NCBI RefSeq assembly: GCF_020991375.1
Contig: NZ_JAJLQZ010000005.1
Span: forward strand, 359,683 to 423,682
Source of the DNA: Glycomyces amatae
GTDB lineage: Bacteria > Actinomycetota > Actinomycetes > Mycobacteriales > Micromonosporaceae
Reading direction: 5' to 3'
Length of the DNA stretch: 64,000 nt
In this document: positions 24,936-33,982 of the stretch, piece after piece
How the letters are laid out: each line of letters starts with the position of its first letter
Numbering within the stretch: position 1 is the stretch's first letter
Program-made: the position numbers and the translations under genes
Notes under the pieces: model-generated
Seen by the model: the letters and a program-made list of their open reading frames with translations, nothing else
Database searches by the model: none
Told to the model about the DNA's origin: nothing

Positions 24936-24994
24936 ACCGCGGTCCGCACCGGCACCCGGAGAGGCGGCTGTCGACTTCGGCCGCCCCGGCTCCC

Positions 24995-26757
24995 TCACCC
25001 GTTCCCGGTGACGTCCTCCAGCAGCGTGCGGCCGATCTCGACCAGCATCGCGTCGATCGCTTCGGGCTCGGCGGTCTCCGAGTCGTCTCCGATGATGACC
25101 TGGAACACGACCCTGCCCTCTACGAAGGCGATCCAGTGCTTCACGGGAGGTCCCGCCTCGACCCGGTGGTACCCGGTGTCGCCGAGTTCGGTGAATTCGC
25201 CGACCGCGACCCCCGCTTCAAGGTCAGGGTCCTCGACGACGCTCTCGACGTTGTACACCGCACTGCCGACCTCGTCGTACTCCATGACGGAGAACTGGAG
25301 GCTCCTGCCTTCGGCAGAGTAATTGCAGGCCACGTAGCCGTCATAATCGGTGACGTCGACCTCCTCGCTTGAGAAGTCGGCGGCGTCCACCCCGGCGAGC
25401 TCCAGGTACGGCCCGTAATCGAAGGCGGCGCAGATGCCGCTGTCGAAATCCGCGCCGGTGCCGGAGGCCTGAATCCCGTCCCAGATCAGCGTCACCACCG
25501 TGATGGAGCCGATGAGGATCAGCGAGGAGGCCGCCGCCAGGACCCTGTTGCGCCGGCGGCGCCGGTCCAGCGCGGTGCGCGACGGCTTGGGCAGCCTCTG
25601 AGGGCGCGGCAGCGTCACGGGCACCGGCGCGTAAGGCTGCGGCGGCGGGGTCTCCGATGCCGTCGCGGGGGAGGCGGGCCGCGTCCGCTCGGTGAGCACA
25701 CTGCCCTGGGCGACGGCCGTCTCGGGCTGCTCGACCGTGGTCGGGGCGATGCCGAGTTCCCGGTGCAGCGCGGTCGCCACGATCGGCATGCGGCTCCCGC
25801 CCCCGACCAGGAACATCCCCGCGACGAGGTCGGGAGTGAGCCCGGCGGCCCTGATGACCGCCTTGACCACCTTGACCGCCTGCCCGATCAGCGGTGCGGC
25901 GGCCTGCTCGAGTTCGGGACGCGTCAGGTGGATGTCGGCGTCGCGGCCCGGGACGTGCAGGTCGGCGCTCTGGTGGCGCGACAGCCGCTCCTTGGCGAAC
26001 CTGATCTCCTCGAGCAGTTCGCGGCGGGCCGCGCGATCGGCCCCGCTCTCCGGTTCGAGCAGCCGCCGCCAGTTCGGCTCGGCCGCGAACTGGCGGCCCA
26101 GGCGCCCCAGGACCGCCGCGTCCAGGTCGAGTCCGCCCAGGTCGTCGCGGCCGTCGACGGCGAGGACCGCGAAGCCGTCGGCGCGGCGTGCGACCACGCC
26201 GGCGTCGAACGTCCCGGCGCCGAGGTCGAACACCACCACCGAGGAGTCCACCGCCACGCCCTGGTCGAGCAGCGAGGCGTAGAACGTGGCGGCCGCGACC
26301 GGCTCGGGCACGAGCGCGACCGAGGCGAGGCCCGCCCGCTCGGCGGCGTCGCGGACCACCTGGCTCCTCGTCGGGCCCCAGGCGGCGGGCACGGTGACCG
26401 TGGTGCGCTCGGGCGTCCCCGCGATGCGCTCGCACTCGTCTCCGACCCGGCGCAGGATCGCGGCGACCACCTCGACCACCTCGTATTCGCGGTCGCCGAG
26501 CAGCAGCGTCTCGGCGTCGACCGCGCGCTTGGGGTTCGGCTCGAAGCGGTCGGGGCGGCGGCGGCCGCCGTGCACGGCGTCGCGGCCGACCGCGATCGTG
26601 CCGTCCTCGTGGGCGTAGACCGCCGAGGGGAGCAGGGGCGAGCCGTCGAACAGGAGCGTGTCGGACCGCCCGTCGGCGCGGCGCACGACGGCGACGGTGT
26701 GCGAGGTGCCGAAGTCGATGCCGAGGAGGAGACCGGGCCGGGGGTAGGGGCTTCCAT
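24995..26757 (-). CDS. Hsp70/DnaK-like membrane-anchored protein with apparent N-terminal frameshift
   Basis: The frame from GTG 26686 to 24995 encodes 563 residues: an Hsp70 ATPase domain (VVVFDLGAGTFDAGVV phosphate-2 motif, GMFLVGGGSRMPIVATAL adenosine motif) to about residue 350, a basic/proline linker, one transmembrane helix (AASSLILIGSITVVTLIW) and an extracytoplasmic domain of about 160 residues. No substrate-binding domain is present. The essential phosphate-1 motif GIDFGTSHTVAVV is encoded just before 26686 in the same frame but that frame has no start codon. ATG 26757, leaderless behind TAGCCT, is one frame off; a single inserted base in the C-run near 26735-26750 would join them. 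Either a sequence error or a real mutation. Such proteins may sense the cell envelope. Confidence 0.75.
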
Positions 26758-26885
26758 GGGCGCCAGGCTATCGAAGCGGGCCAAGGCGGGCCGTCGCCGT
26801 GCGGTCCGCGAGGACGACGCCCGTTGCGGCCGCGGGCCGGGAATCGGATTGCGCGCGCGGCGATCGCCGGAGAGACTGACCGGCG

Positions 26886-27878
26886 ATGATGCCGTTGACT
26901 GAGATCGATCGCCTGAAGCGCACCGTGACCCCTGCGTGGGAGAGCCCGGTCGCCGACCGGGTCGCCGCCGTGTGGGATTACCCCGGTGGCACTGCGAAGT
27001 GGTGGCGCTCAAGCGCTTCGCACGTGTTCGTCCTGCCCGATCCGAGCGGGAGGCGGTACCTCCGGTTCGTCCCCGGCGCCTACCGCGACGCCGAGGCCGT
27101 GGCGGCGGTGGCCGCTCTGACCGACCGGCTCGCCGAACTCGGTGCGGCGGTGGCCCGTCCGGTCCCGACGCCCGCCGGTGCCCTGACCGCGACCGTGCCG
27201 ACGGCGCTGGGTCCCATGCACGCCATGGTGGTCGAGGCCGCTCCGGGAGACGAACTCGACCTCGCCGACGCGACCGAGGACCGCGCGCGAGCCTGGGGCG
27301 CCGCGCTCGCGGCGGTGCACGAGGCCGCCGCCGGCGTCGAGACCGGCCTTCCCGCGGCCTTCACCGAACTGGGCGAGATCGCCGACCGGTTCGCCGACGA
27401 CCCGGCCCTGGTCGAGGCCGCCTCGCGCCTGTCCGACCGGCTCGACGGGCTTCCCCGCGACCGGTCCCGGTTCGGCGTCGTCCACGGCGACTTCGAACTC
27501 GACAACCTCGCCTGGGACGACGGCCGGGCGACCGCCTTCGACTTCGACGAGGCCGCCCGCTCCTGGCACGGAGCCGACATCGCCTACGCCCTGCGCGACC
27601 TGACCGGCCCCGACGGCCGCCCCGACCCCGAGCACCGGGCGCGCTTCGCGGCGTTCATCGCCGGGTACCGCGGCCTCCGGCCCTTCGACGACCGCGACCT
27701 GGAGCACCTGCGGCTGTTCGCCGGTGCGCACGCCGCCTGCTCGCTCGTGCGCATCGACCGAGCCCTCGGTGAGACGGACGGCGACGAGCCCGAATGGAGG
27801 TCCGAACTGCGGGCCCGCCTGGTCGACATGAGCGCCTCCCACCGGGCGCTCGCGGTGGCCGTCGCCGAAAGCCGCTGA
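26886..27878 (+). CDS. Second APH-fold phosphotransferase
   Basis: A 330-residue kinase-fold protein, with FGVVHGDFELDNLAW (HGDxxxxN catalytic loop) and ATAFDFDEAARSWHGADIAY (metal-binding FDFD). The N-lobe contains HVFVLPDPSGRRYLRFVPG. It is not closely similar to the kinase at 23080 outside the motifs, so it is not a recent duplicate. Substrate unknown. It is divergent from the Hsp70-like gene, with 128 bases between. Confidence 0.85.
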   Translation: MMPLTEIDRLKRTVTPAWESPVADRVAAVWDYPGGTAKWWRSSASHVFVLPDPSGRRYLRFVPGAYRDAEAVAAVAALTDRLAELGAAVARPVPTPAGALTATVPTALGPMHAMVVEAAPGDELDLADATEDRARAWGAALAAVHEAAAGVETGLPAAFTELGEIADRFADDPALVEAASRLSDRLDGLPRDRSRFGVVHGDFELDNLAWDDGRATAFDFDEAARSWHGADIAYALRDLTGPDGRPDPEHRARFAAFIAGYRGLRPFDDRDLEHLRLFAGAHAACSLVRIDRALGETDGDEPEWRSELRARLVDMSASHRALAVAVAESR

Positions 27879-27913
27879 CCGCCGCAGGCCGACGGCCGCA
27901 TGCGAGCGGGACC

Positions 27914-28618
27914 TCAGACCGGATTGCGGCAGGCGCTCGACACGACGTCGACCCAGACCTGCGGATGGGTCGACCACAGGTCGTGCGGGACGCCGGGGAC
28001 CTCGACGAAGGCGCCGCGGGGGACCAGGGCGGCGAGCTGGCGCAGCGGCCAGGAGGGCCTGATGTCGTCCTCGGCCGCGATAATGGTCATCGGCACCGTG
28101 CAGTCGGCCAGGCCCCGGAACAGCCCGGGCTCGTGGATCCACTCCAGGAACGACGCCATCAGCGCCCGGTGCACCGAAGGCTCCCAATCGATGTCGATCC
28201 TGGGCTGCGTGTCCTTCAAGGACTCGTAGACCTCGGACCAGCTGCGGTCCTTGTGGAGGCCGTGAGCGGCGACCGACACGACCGAGCGGACGCGGGAGGG
28301 ATGGTCCAAGGCGTACCGGACGGCGAGGTCCGCGCCCCACGAGTGGCCGAGCACCACCCACCGGTCCACGCCCGCAGCGCGTCTGACCGCCTCGAGGTCG
28401 GCGACGGCCTGGGCGATGGTGTGCGGACCGCCCTCAGAGCGGCCCACGCCCCGCGGTTCGGGGTACCACGCCCGCATCCCCCGGGGCGCGATCTCGTCGC
28501 GCTCGAGGTAGTGGACGCAGCCGGGGCCGCCGGACAGGACCAGCGCGTCGGGCCCGCTGCCGGTGACGCCGACGTGCAGGAGGGTCTGGTCGTCGGCGTG
28601 CACGGTCGTTGAGCGCAT
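27914..28618 (-). CDS. Alpha/beta hydrolase, proline-iminopeptidase-like
   Basis: A 234-residue hydrolase. LVLSGGPGCVHYLERDEIAP is the oxyanion region typical of prolyl-aminopeptidase-like enzymes, VVLGHSWGADLAVRYAL is the nucleophile elbow (GHSWG), IIAAEDDIRPSWP carries the acid and GVPHDLW the catalytic His. ATG 28618 has GGAAGGAT upstream. It lacks the full cap domain of true proline iminopeptidases (shorter by about 60 residues), so the substrate is open. It is divergent from the acetyltransferase gene. Confidence 0.85.
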   Translation of the reverse strand: MRSTTVHADDQTLLHVGVTGSGPDALVLSGGPGCVHYLERDEIAPRGMRAWYPEPRGVGRSEGGPHTIAQAVADLEAVRRAAGVDRWVVLGHSWGADLAVRYALDHPSRVRSVVSVAAHGLHKDRSWSEVYESLKDTQPRIDIDWEPSVHRALMASFLEWIHEPGLFRGLADCTVPMTIIAAEDDIRPSWPLRQLAALVPRGAFVEVPGVPHDLWSTHPQVWVDVVSSACRNPV

Positions 28619-28706
28619 GGGCAGATCCTTCCGCACGCGCGCCGCGCTCGCATACCGGGGAGGCAAACCTGTTGCCGCCGCCGGTCCGCCGGGGCACACT
28701 GTCCCG

Positions 28707-29213
28707 ATGCGCATCCGACCGGCCACCGCCACCGACCTGCCCCGATGCCGGGACATCGAACGCGCCGCAGGAGAGTGCTTCCGGCCCATGGGGATGCCGC
28801 AGATCGCCGACGACGAGCCGCTCAGCCTGGAAGAACTGGCCCGCTACCAGCGCTCGGGCCTGGCCTGGGTCGCCGCCGACGACCAGGACCGGGCGGTCGC
28901 GTACCTCATCGCCGAACCGGTGGACGGCGCGCTGCACCTCGAGCAGGTCTCGGTCCACCCCGACCGGGCCCGCCGCCGCATCGGCCGCCGCCTGATCGAC
29001 CACGCCGCCGAGCACGCCGCCGCCGCGGGACTGGCGGCGCTGACCCTGACCACGTTCACCGAGGTCCCCTGGAATGCCCCCTACTACGCCCGCTGCGGGT
29101 TCGCACCGATCCCGGCAGAGGACCTGTCCCCAGGCCTGCGCAAGATCCGCGAGCAGGAGGCCGCCCACGGCCTCGACCGCTGGCCCCGCGCGGCCATGCG
29201 CCGAACCCTCTGA
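28707..29213 (+). CDS. GNAT-family N-acetyltransferase
   Basis: A 168-residue acetyltransferase starting MRIRPATATDLPRCRDIER. The acetyl-CoA motif is VSVHPDRARRRIGRRLIDHA, and TFTEVPWNAPYYARCGF is the typical C-terminal strand. ATG 28707 has no Shine-Dalgarno sequence; CACACT seven bases upstream suggests a leaderless start. Acceptor unknown. Confidence 0.9.
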   Translation: MRIRPATATDLPRCRDIERAAGECFRPMGMPQIADDEPLSLEELARYQRSGLAWVAADDQDRAVAYLIAEPVDGALHLEQVSVHPDRARRRIGRRLIDHAAEHAAAAGLAALTLTTFTEVPWNAPYYARCGFAPIPAEDLSPGLRKIREQEAAHGLDRWPRAAMRRTL

Positions 29214-29498
29214 ACACCCGAAGGCGGCCTCATGCGGCCGAGGCATGGGGAAGACGAAGCAGGGGAACGCCATCGGGTCGCCCTGCGACGAGGGCCGCCG
29301 AGACCACTGCTCGCGCTGGAGCGGAGGCCGCAGGACGCGGCTGAGCCGCAGGCCCCGTGGCCTCCCCTCCCGCCCGTGGCGACCGGCGCACCGCCTGCAC
29401 CGATCCCCGCATGTACGAGTCGCCTATGGACGCGCGAAGGATTCCTCTGCGGCGCAGCCGGTGCTACGTTCCTCGATACCCCCTCGATTGGAGCATCG

Positions 29499-30236
29499 AT
29501 GCCCGTATTCGATCCGTCGGATCCGCCGACGATGCAGGGGCGAATCCGGTTCTGCGCCGAGTGCACTGCTCTGATCCTGTCCCCGGACTGGGAATCATGC
29601 CGCCACTGCGGCGGCAGACCGACCGCGAAGCCGCCGGACCGGATCATGTTCCGGGCGGCCGGGCGACAGCCCGGTGAAATGCATGCGCCGCCGGTATCGA
29701 GCAAGGCGGACATCGATCCCCCCGTCCCCCGCTCGCAGCAGTCTCCGCCTCGATGCGAGTCGTGCGGCAAGAACGCGAAGGCCGGCACCCGCCGCTGCCG
29801 GCCGTGTGCTGCCGGCCGCTCTCCCGGCGAAGGGAATCGGCGAGGCGCCGCCGGCGATCGGCGCCGCGAGCGCCGTAAGAAGCACGTTAAAGCGCAGTCC
29901 TGGCCGCTCTGCATCGGCTGCGACAGCCGCAAGAAGGCCATCGGCTCCTACTGCGAGGCGTGTTTCGGGAAGATCCAGCGCGCGCAGCGGCAGCCACCGC
30001 GTCCTTCGAAGGACGGCAGGGCACGACCGCGTCGGCCTACCGGTGGGCCGCAGAGGGACCCGCGTCCCCCGCTGGACTCGTCCGCATCGCCGTCCGTGGT
30101 CGAGCCTCGGAGCGAGCGCCGCACCCAGGGCCCGATCAAGACGCGCTCCTACACGGCGCCCGAGAACGACCCCCGCCTCGTCAACGAGTTCGCCAAAGGC
30201 ATGCGAGGACGCCCCCGCGGGGACATCACCGAGTGA
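29499..30236 (+). CDS. Protein with three CxxC zinc-ribbon units
   Basis: A 245-residue basic protein of unknown function. Three zinc-binding units occur: CAECTALILSPDWESCRHCG, CESCGKNAKAGTRRCRPC and CIGCDSRKKAIGSYCEAC. They are separated by Pro/Arg-rich, probably disordered linkers with RRRERRKKH. The C-terminus (TRSYTAPENDPRLVNEFAKG) is more conserved-looking. GGAG before ATG 29499 supports this start; the frame is open further upstream but has no plausible start. It may bind nucleic acid. The G+C is a little lower than that of its neighbours, and the 285 bases before it hold no gene. Confidence 0.55.
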   Translation: MPVFDPSDPPTMQGRIRFCAECTALILSPDWESCRHCGGRPTAKPPDRIMFRAAGRQPGEMHAPPVSSKADIDPPVPRSQQSPPRCESCGKNAKAGTRRCRPCAAGRSPGEGNRRGAAGDRRRERRKKHVKAQSWPLCIGCDSRKKAIGSYCEACFGKIQRAQRQPPRPSKDGRARPRRPTGGPQRDPRPPLDSSASPSVVEPRSERRTQGPIKTRSYTAPENDPRLVNEFAKGMRGRPRGDITE

Positions 30237-30414
30237 CCGCCCGCTCGGACCATCCCGTCGCTGCACCGCCGCTCGGATCCGCTGAGCGGCGGCCCGCAGG
30301 GCACGCCGACCGATCTGTTCCAAGGCCGACCATGCGGCCGAAGCCGAACCGCGCAACCTCCCGGCCCCGGTCGCCGTGTCAGTAGCATGGGCGTCGAAGG
30401 CCCGAGGAGCGCAC

Positions 30415-30945
30415 ATGGACACGGCAGGACTCAACTCGATCGCGATGCTGCTGCGTGAACGCAACCGGATCGACGCGCGCATCGCCGACATCGTGGGGCG
30501 GCCCGTCGTCTCCGGGCACCTCTCCGACTGGATCGCCGCCCAGATCTTCGACATCGAGCTGGAACCGGTCGCGGGCAGCGTCATCGACGGCCGCTTCCGC
30601 GGCGGGGCGCTCGCCGGGCGCACCGTCAACGTCAAGCACTACGCCCGCAACCAGGGCCTGCTCGACATGACCGACTCCGAAGAGCTCGACTACTACCTGG
30701 TCATGACCGGATCCGCTGGGGCGCACCGGCCCTGGTCCATCGAGCACGTCTACCTCTTCGACGCCCAGGAGCTCTACGACGAGCTGAGCGCCCAGCTGCG
30801 CCGCATCGGGGTCGCCACCAGCGTCCGCCCCGAGTACTGGCGGGCCGCCGAGGTCCACCCCAACCCGGCCCGGCCCGCGCTGGCCCTCGGCCCCAGGCAG
30901 ACCGCCGCCCTCAAGGCGTTCGCCGCCCACGGCGACGACCTTTAG
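30415..30945 (+). CDS. Hypothetical protein, possibly DUF6998-like, with nuclease-fold features
   Basis: A 176-residue protein. The segment GHLSDWIAAQIFDIELEP, followed by VIDGRFRGGALAGRTVNVK, has the alternating pattern of a restriction-endonuclease-like core (Asp...xNVK). LDYYLVMTG and WSIEHVYLFDAQELYDEL follow. I recall this as a common actinobacterial hypothetical family, close to DUF6998; the nuclease fold is only an inference. ATG 30415 has GAGGAGC upstream. Confidence 0.6.
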   Translation: MDTAGLNSIAMLLRERNRIDARIADIVGRPVVSGHLSDWIAAQIFDIELEPVAGSVIDGRFRGGALAGRTVNVKHYARNQGLLDMTDSEELDYYLVMTGSAGAHRPWSIEHVYLFDAQELYDELSAQLRRIGVATSVRPEYWRAAEVHPNPARPALALGPRQTAALKAFAAHGDDL

Positions 30946-31154
30946 CCGTCGACCGGTGCGGAGCTCCATGCACGACGGTCCCCTTTCCGACTGATCACCC
31001 CATTCCCATGATGAACAGGAGATGAACGAACTTCGGTTCGGGTCCTACTCCGAGGGGTAGTCGTGGTCGGCGACGCCGGATGCCGTTAGGATTCGGTGCA
31101 CTGAGGGGTGATGTCAGCCCGCAGTCGTGATGATGGCAATCTGACGGAGGAAGC

Positions 31155-32156
31155 GTGCTCGATATCAGCCCACTCACTTGGGCAGTCACCATCGGTCTCA
31201 TCGTCGCGCTGCTGGCGGTGGACCTGATCTTGGCAGCGGCGCGGCCGCATCACGTCGGGTTCAAAGAGGCCACGGCCTGGTCGGTGTTCTACATCGCCAT
31301 CGCCATCGGATTCGGCGTCTGGTTCGGTATGCAGTACGGCAACGCCGCCGGGACCGAGTACTTCGCGGGCTACATCATCGAGAAGAGCCTCTCGGTCGAC
31401 AACCTGTTCGTGTTCGTCATCATCATGACGACGTTCGCGGTCCCCGACCACCACCAGCACAAGGTGCTCACCTTCGGCATCGTGCTCGCGCTCATCATGC
31501 GCGCGATCTTCATCGCCCTCGGCGCGACGCTCATCAACTCGTTCTCGTTCATGTTCCTGCTGTTCGGGCTGCTGCTGGTCTACACCGCGATCCAGCTGTT
31601 CCGGCACCGCGACGAGGATCCGGACGTCGAGAGCAACCTGATGGTGCGCGGCGCGCGGCGCTTCCTGCCCATCAGCGCCGACTACGTCGGCGGCAAGCTC
31701 TTCACCAAGGAGAACGGCCGCCGGGTCGTCACCCCGCTGTTCATCGTGCTCATCGCGATCGGCAGCGTCGACCTGCTGTTCGCGCTCGACTCGATCCCCG
31801 CGGTCTTCGGCGTCACGCAGGAGGCGTACATCGTCTTCACCGCCAACGCCTTCGCCCTGCTGGGCCTGCGGGCCCTGTTCTTCCTCGTGAAGGGCCTGCT
31901 CGACCGGCTCGTCTACCTCTCGCTCGGCCTGTCGCTCATCCTGCTGTTCATCGGCTTCAAGCTCATCATGCACTGGGCCCACGTGGACATCGACACGTCG
32001 ATCCCCGAGATCCCGACCCCGCTCAGCCTCGGCGTCGTCATCGGCGTGCTCATCGTGGTCACCGTCGCGAGCCTCGTCAAGACCCGCGGCAACCCCGACG
32101 AGAAGGCCCACGCCGGATCGCTCAGGGCCACCAAGAAGGACGAGGAGCCCCAGTAG
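31155..32156 (+). CDS. TerC/Alx-family membrane protein
   Basis: A 333-residue protein with about nine transmembrane helices. EKSLSVDNLFVFVII and LLFALDSIPAVFGVTQE are the two family hallmark repeats with the buried Asp residues of the metal path. TerC/Alx proteins export Mn2+ and load secreted metalloenzymes; tellurite resistance is the historical name. GTG 31155 has GGAGGAAGC upstream. In many bacteria a Mn2+ riboswitch (yybP-ykoY) precedes such genes, but I could not recognise its core here. A perfect hairpin ends the gene. Confidence 0.9.
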   Translation: MLDISPLTWAVTIGLIVALLAVDLILAAARPHHVGFKEATAWSVFYIAIAIGFGVWFGMQYGNAAGTEYFAGYIIEKSLSVDNLFVFVIIMTTFAVPDHHQHKVLTFGIVLALIMRAIFIALGATLINSFSFMFLLFGLLLVYTAIQLFRHRDEDPDVESNLMVRGARRFLPISADYVGGKLFTKENGRRVVTPLFIVLIAIGSVDLLFALDSIPAVFGVTQEAYIVFTANAFALLGLRALFFLVKGLLDRLVYLSLGLSLILLFIGFKLIMHWAHVDIDTSIPEIPTPLSLGVVIGVLIVVTVASLVKTRGNPDEKAHAGSLRATKKDEEPQ

Positions 32157-32160
32157 GCGG

Positions 32161-32191
32161 ACGGGCCCCGGGACCAGGTCCCGGGGCCCGT
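32161..32191. terminator. Bidirectional terminator between TerC and an MFS gene
   Basis: Perfect 15-bp arms ACGGGCCCCGGGACC (32161-32175) and its complement (32177-32191) with a one-base centre, followed by TTTC. It sits 4 bases after the TerC stop and ends 1 base before the convergent MFS stop. Confidence 0.8.
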
Positions 32192-32192
32192 T

Positions 32193-33293
32193 TCATCGCC
32201 TGCGGCTCAGGAGCAGCAGCACCAGCAGGAGCGGGATCGGCAGCAGGAACGCCTCCCGCAGGCCGATCTGCGCGTCCAGCCAGCCCAGGGCCGCGGGCGC
32301 GGCCAGGATCGCCGTCCCCGAGGCCAGCGACCCGATCGACGCCGAATGCCGGTCCGAGAGGTCCGGCACGGCCACCAGGCGCCCCAGCATGATCGGGTAC
32401 AGCGGCGCGATCCCCAGGCTCGCCACCGCGATCCCCGCCGTGACCGTGTACGGGTCCCGCCCCGCGTAGACCAGGAGCGTGCCCGCCGCCGTGGTCGCCG
32501 CCGCGGCGGCCACCGCCCAGGACCGGTTCACGAACCGCGGTCCCGCGAAGCGGCCCAAGGCCATCCCGATGCCGAAGCTCGCCCCGAGCGCCGACGCCGT
32601 CCCCAGCGCGACCCCCGTGTCCACCAGCCGCGCCACGCCCCACACCACGAAGCAGAACTCGCACGCCACGCTCAGCACCACGCCCAGCCATCCGAGCGCG
32701 GCGGGCGCCAGCGGCACCGCGGTCCGCGGCGCCGGGCCGTCCCGCGGCCCCGCCACGGTCCGGTGCGCCACCGCCGCGAGCAGCACCGGGACCGGCACCA
32801 GGATCGCCCACCGGCCCGGCAGGCCCAGGGTCTCCAAGGCGCCGAACGCCAGCGGGGCGCTCACTCCGGCCGCGCTGGCGACGCCCACGGCGATCACGAT
32901 CCGCTTCGCCGCCCCGGGCCCGCGCAGCAGCGACGGCGTCGCCAGCGTGACCGCCGCGCACCCGAGGCCCACCAGGACCGACCCCGTCCCGGCCGCGAGC
33001 AGGTGCGGCGACAGCGCCATCGCGGCCGCGCCGACCGCGATCCCCGCGCACGCCAGGCGCAGCACCAGGCCCGTGCCCGCGCGGAGCACCGCCGGGCCGG
33101 TCATGGCCGCCAGGACCAGCCCGGCCCCGAAGGTCATGGTGAGCCACACGAGCTCGCCGCGCGGACGGTCCAGTTCGGACGATATCCCGGCCAGATAGGG
33201 CCCGAACGACGCCACGAGGTAGCCGAGCCCGGCCTGCGCGAAGCCGACGACGCGGCCGACCTCGCGCGAAGGGGCGGCCGCGTCAACGGCCAC
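32193..33293 (-). CDS. MFS transporter, CynX/NimT-like
   Basis: A 366-residue major facilitator protein with about 12 short helices and few charged loops, most like the compact CynX/NimT-type exporters. Substrate unknown. The start is GTG 33293, which overlaps the end of the HAD gene by 11 bases, so the two are translationally coupled and may work together. Confidence 0.75.
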   Translation of the reverse strand: MAVDAAAPSREVGRVVGFAQAGLGYLVASFGPYLAGISSELDRPRGELVWLTMTFGAGLVLAAMTGPAVLRAGTGLVLRLACAGIAVGAAAMALSPHLLAAGTGSVLVGLGCAAVTLATPSLLRGPGAAKRIVIAVGVASAAGVSAPLAFGALETLGLPGRWAILVPVPVLLAAVAHRTVAGPRDGPAPRTAVPLAPAALGWLGVVLSVACEFCFVVWGVARLVDTGVALGTASALGASFGIGMALGRFAGPRFVNRSWAVAAAAATTAAGTLLVYAGRDPYTVTAGIAVASLGIAPLYPIMLGRLVAVPDLSDRHSASIGSLASGTAILAAPAALGWLDAQIGLREAFLLPIPLLLVLLLLSRRR

Positions 33294-33924
33294 TGCGCAC
33301 CCGGTGGCTCACTTCGAGCAGGCCCGCCAGCCGCCCCAGGTCGGCCAGTTTCAGGTCCGCCTCGAGGCCGCGCAGGGACGCGGTCATCGCACCGGCCGCG
33401 CGGCCCGCGGCCAGGCCCGGCTCGGAGTCCTCGACCACGAGGCAGCCCGCGATGTCGACCCCGAGCATCGCGGCGGCCTTCAGGTACCCCTCCGGGTCGG
33501 GCTTGCCGCGCTCGACGTCGTCGACGGTGAGCAGCAGCGGCGGCTCGATGCCCGCGGCGCCGAGGCGGGCCCTCGCGAGCCGCTCGTCCGCGCTGGTGAC
33601 GACCGCCCACGGGATGCTGGAGCGCTCTAGGACCGCGACGAGCCGCAGCGCCCCCTCGGCGGGCCCCACGCCCGCCAGGTCCTCGTATTCGAGGGCGGTC
33701 AGCCATGCCGTCGCCTCCCGGACGCCGTCGTCGTCCAGGTCGGGGCGCAGCCTCGCGACCGTGGCCGCCGAGGGGCTGCCGTGCGCGTCGGCGAGCGTGA
33801 GCGCGGGGTCCACGCCGTACTCGAGGGACCAGGCCTCCCAGGTGCGCTCCACGGCGCCGTCGGAATCGACCAGGGTGCCGTCCATGTCGAGCAGGACGGC
33901 CGAGGGGTTGCTGTAGCTTCGCAT
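33283..33924 (-). CDS. HAD-superfamily phosphatase, beta-phosphoglucomutase/DOG phosphatase-like
   Basis: A 213-residue HAD-IA hydrolase. LLDMDGTLVDSD carries the nucleophile Asp and acid/base Asp; WAVVTSADE is motif II; GKPDPEGYLKAA the motif III Lys; VVEDSEPGLAAGRAAG motif IV. It is in the subclass of small sugar-phosphate phosphatases. GGAGGG precedes ATG 33924. It forms an operon with the MFS gene and is divergent from the ROK regulator, which probably controls it. Confidence 0.9.
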   Translation of the reverse strand: MRSYSNPSAVLLDMDGTLVDSDGAVERTWEAWSLEYGVDPALTLADAHGSPSAATVARLRPDLDDDGVREATAWLTALEYEDLAGVGPAEGALRLVAVLERSSIPWAVVTSADERLARARLGAAGIEPPLLLTVDDVERGKPDPEGYLKAAAMLGVDIAGCLVVEDSEPGLAAGRAAGAMTASLRGLEADLKLADLGRLAGLLEVSHRVRSGR

Positions 33925-33941
33925 GAAGCCCTCCGGGGATC

Positions 33942-33966
33942 ATTAAACTCGTAACGCGAGGATAAT
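33942..33966. promoter_or_regulatory. Inverted-repeat operator between HAD/MFS and ROK genes
   Basis: ATTA-N2-CTCG (33942-33951), a 5-base centre TAACG and CGAG-N2-TAAT (33957-33966): a perfectly symmetric bipartite site in the 58-base divergent region. It is the likely binding site of the ROK protein. Confidence 0.6.
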
Positions 33967-33982
33967 TGCTGGAGGTCACGAC

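Noticed and set aside
30946..31154. Possible yybP-ykoY manganese riboswitch before TerC
   Set aside because: GGGGTAG and a small CGAAC/GTTCG hairpin are present, but the conserved core and pairing could not be recognised.
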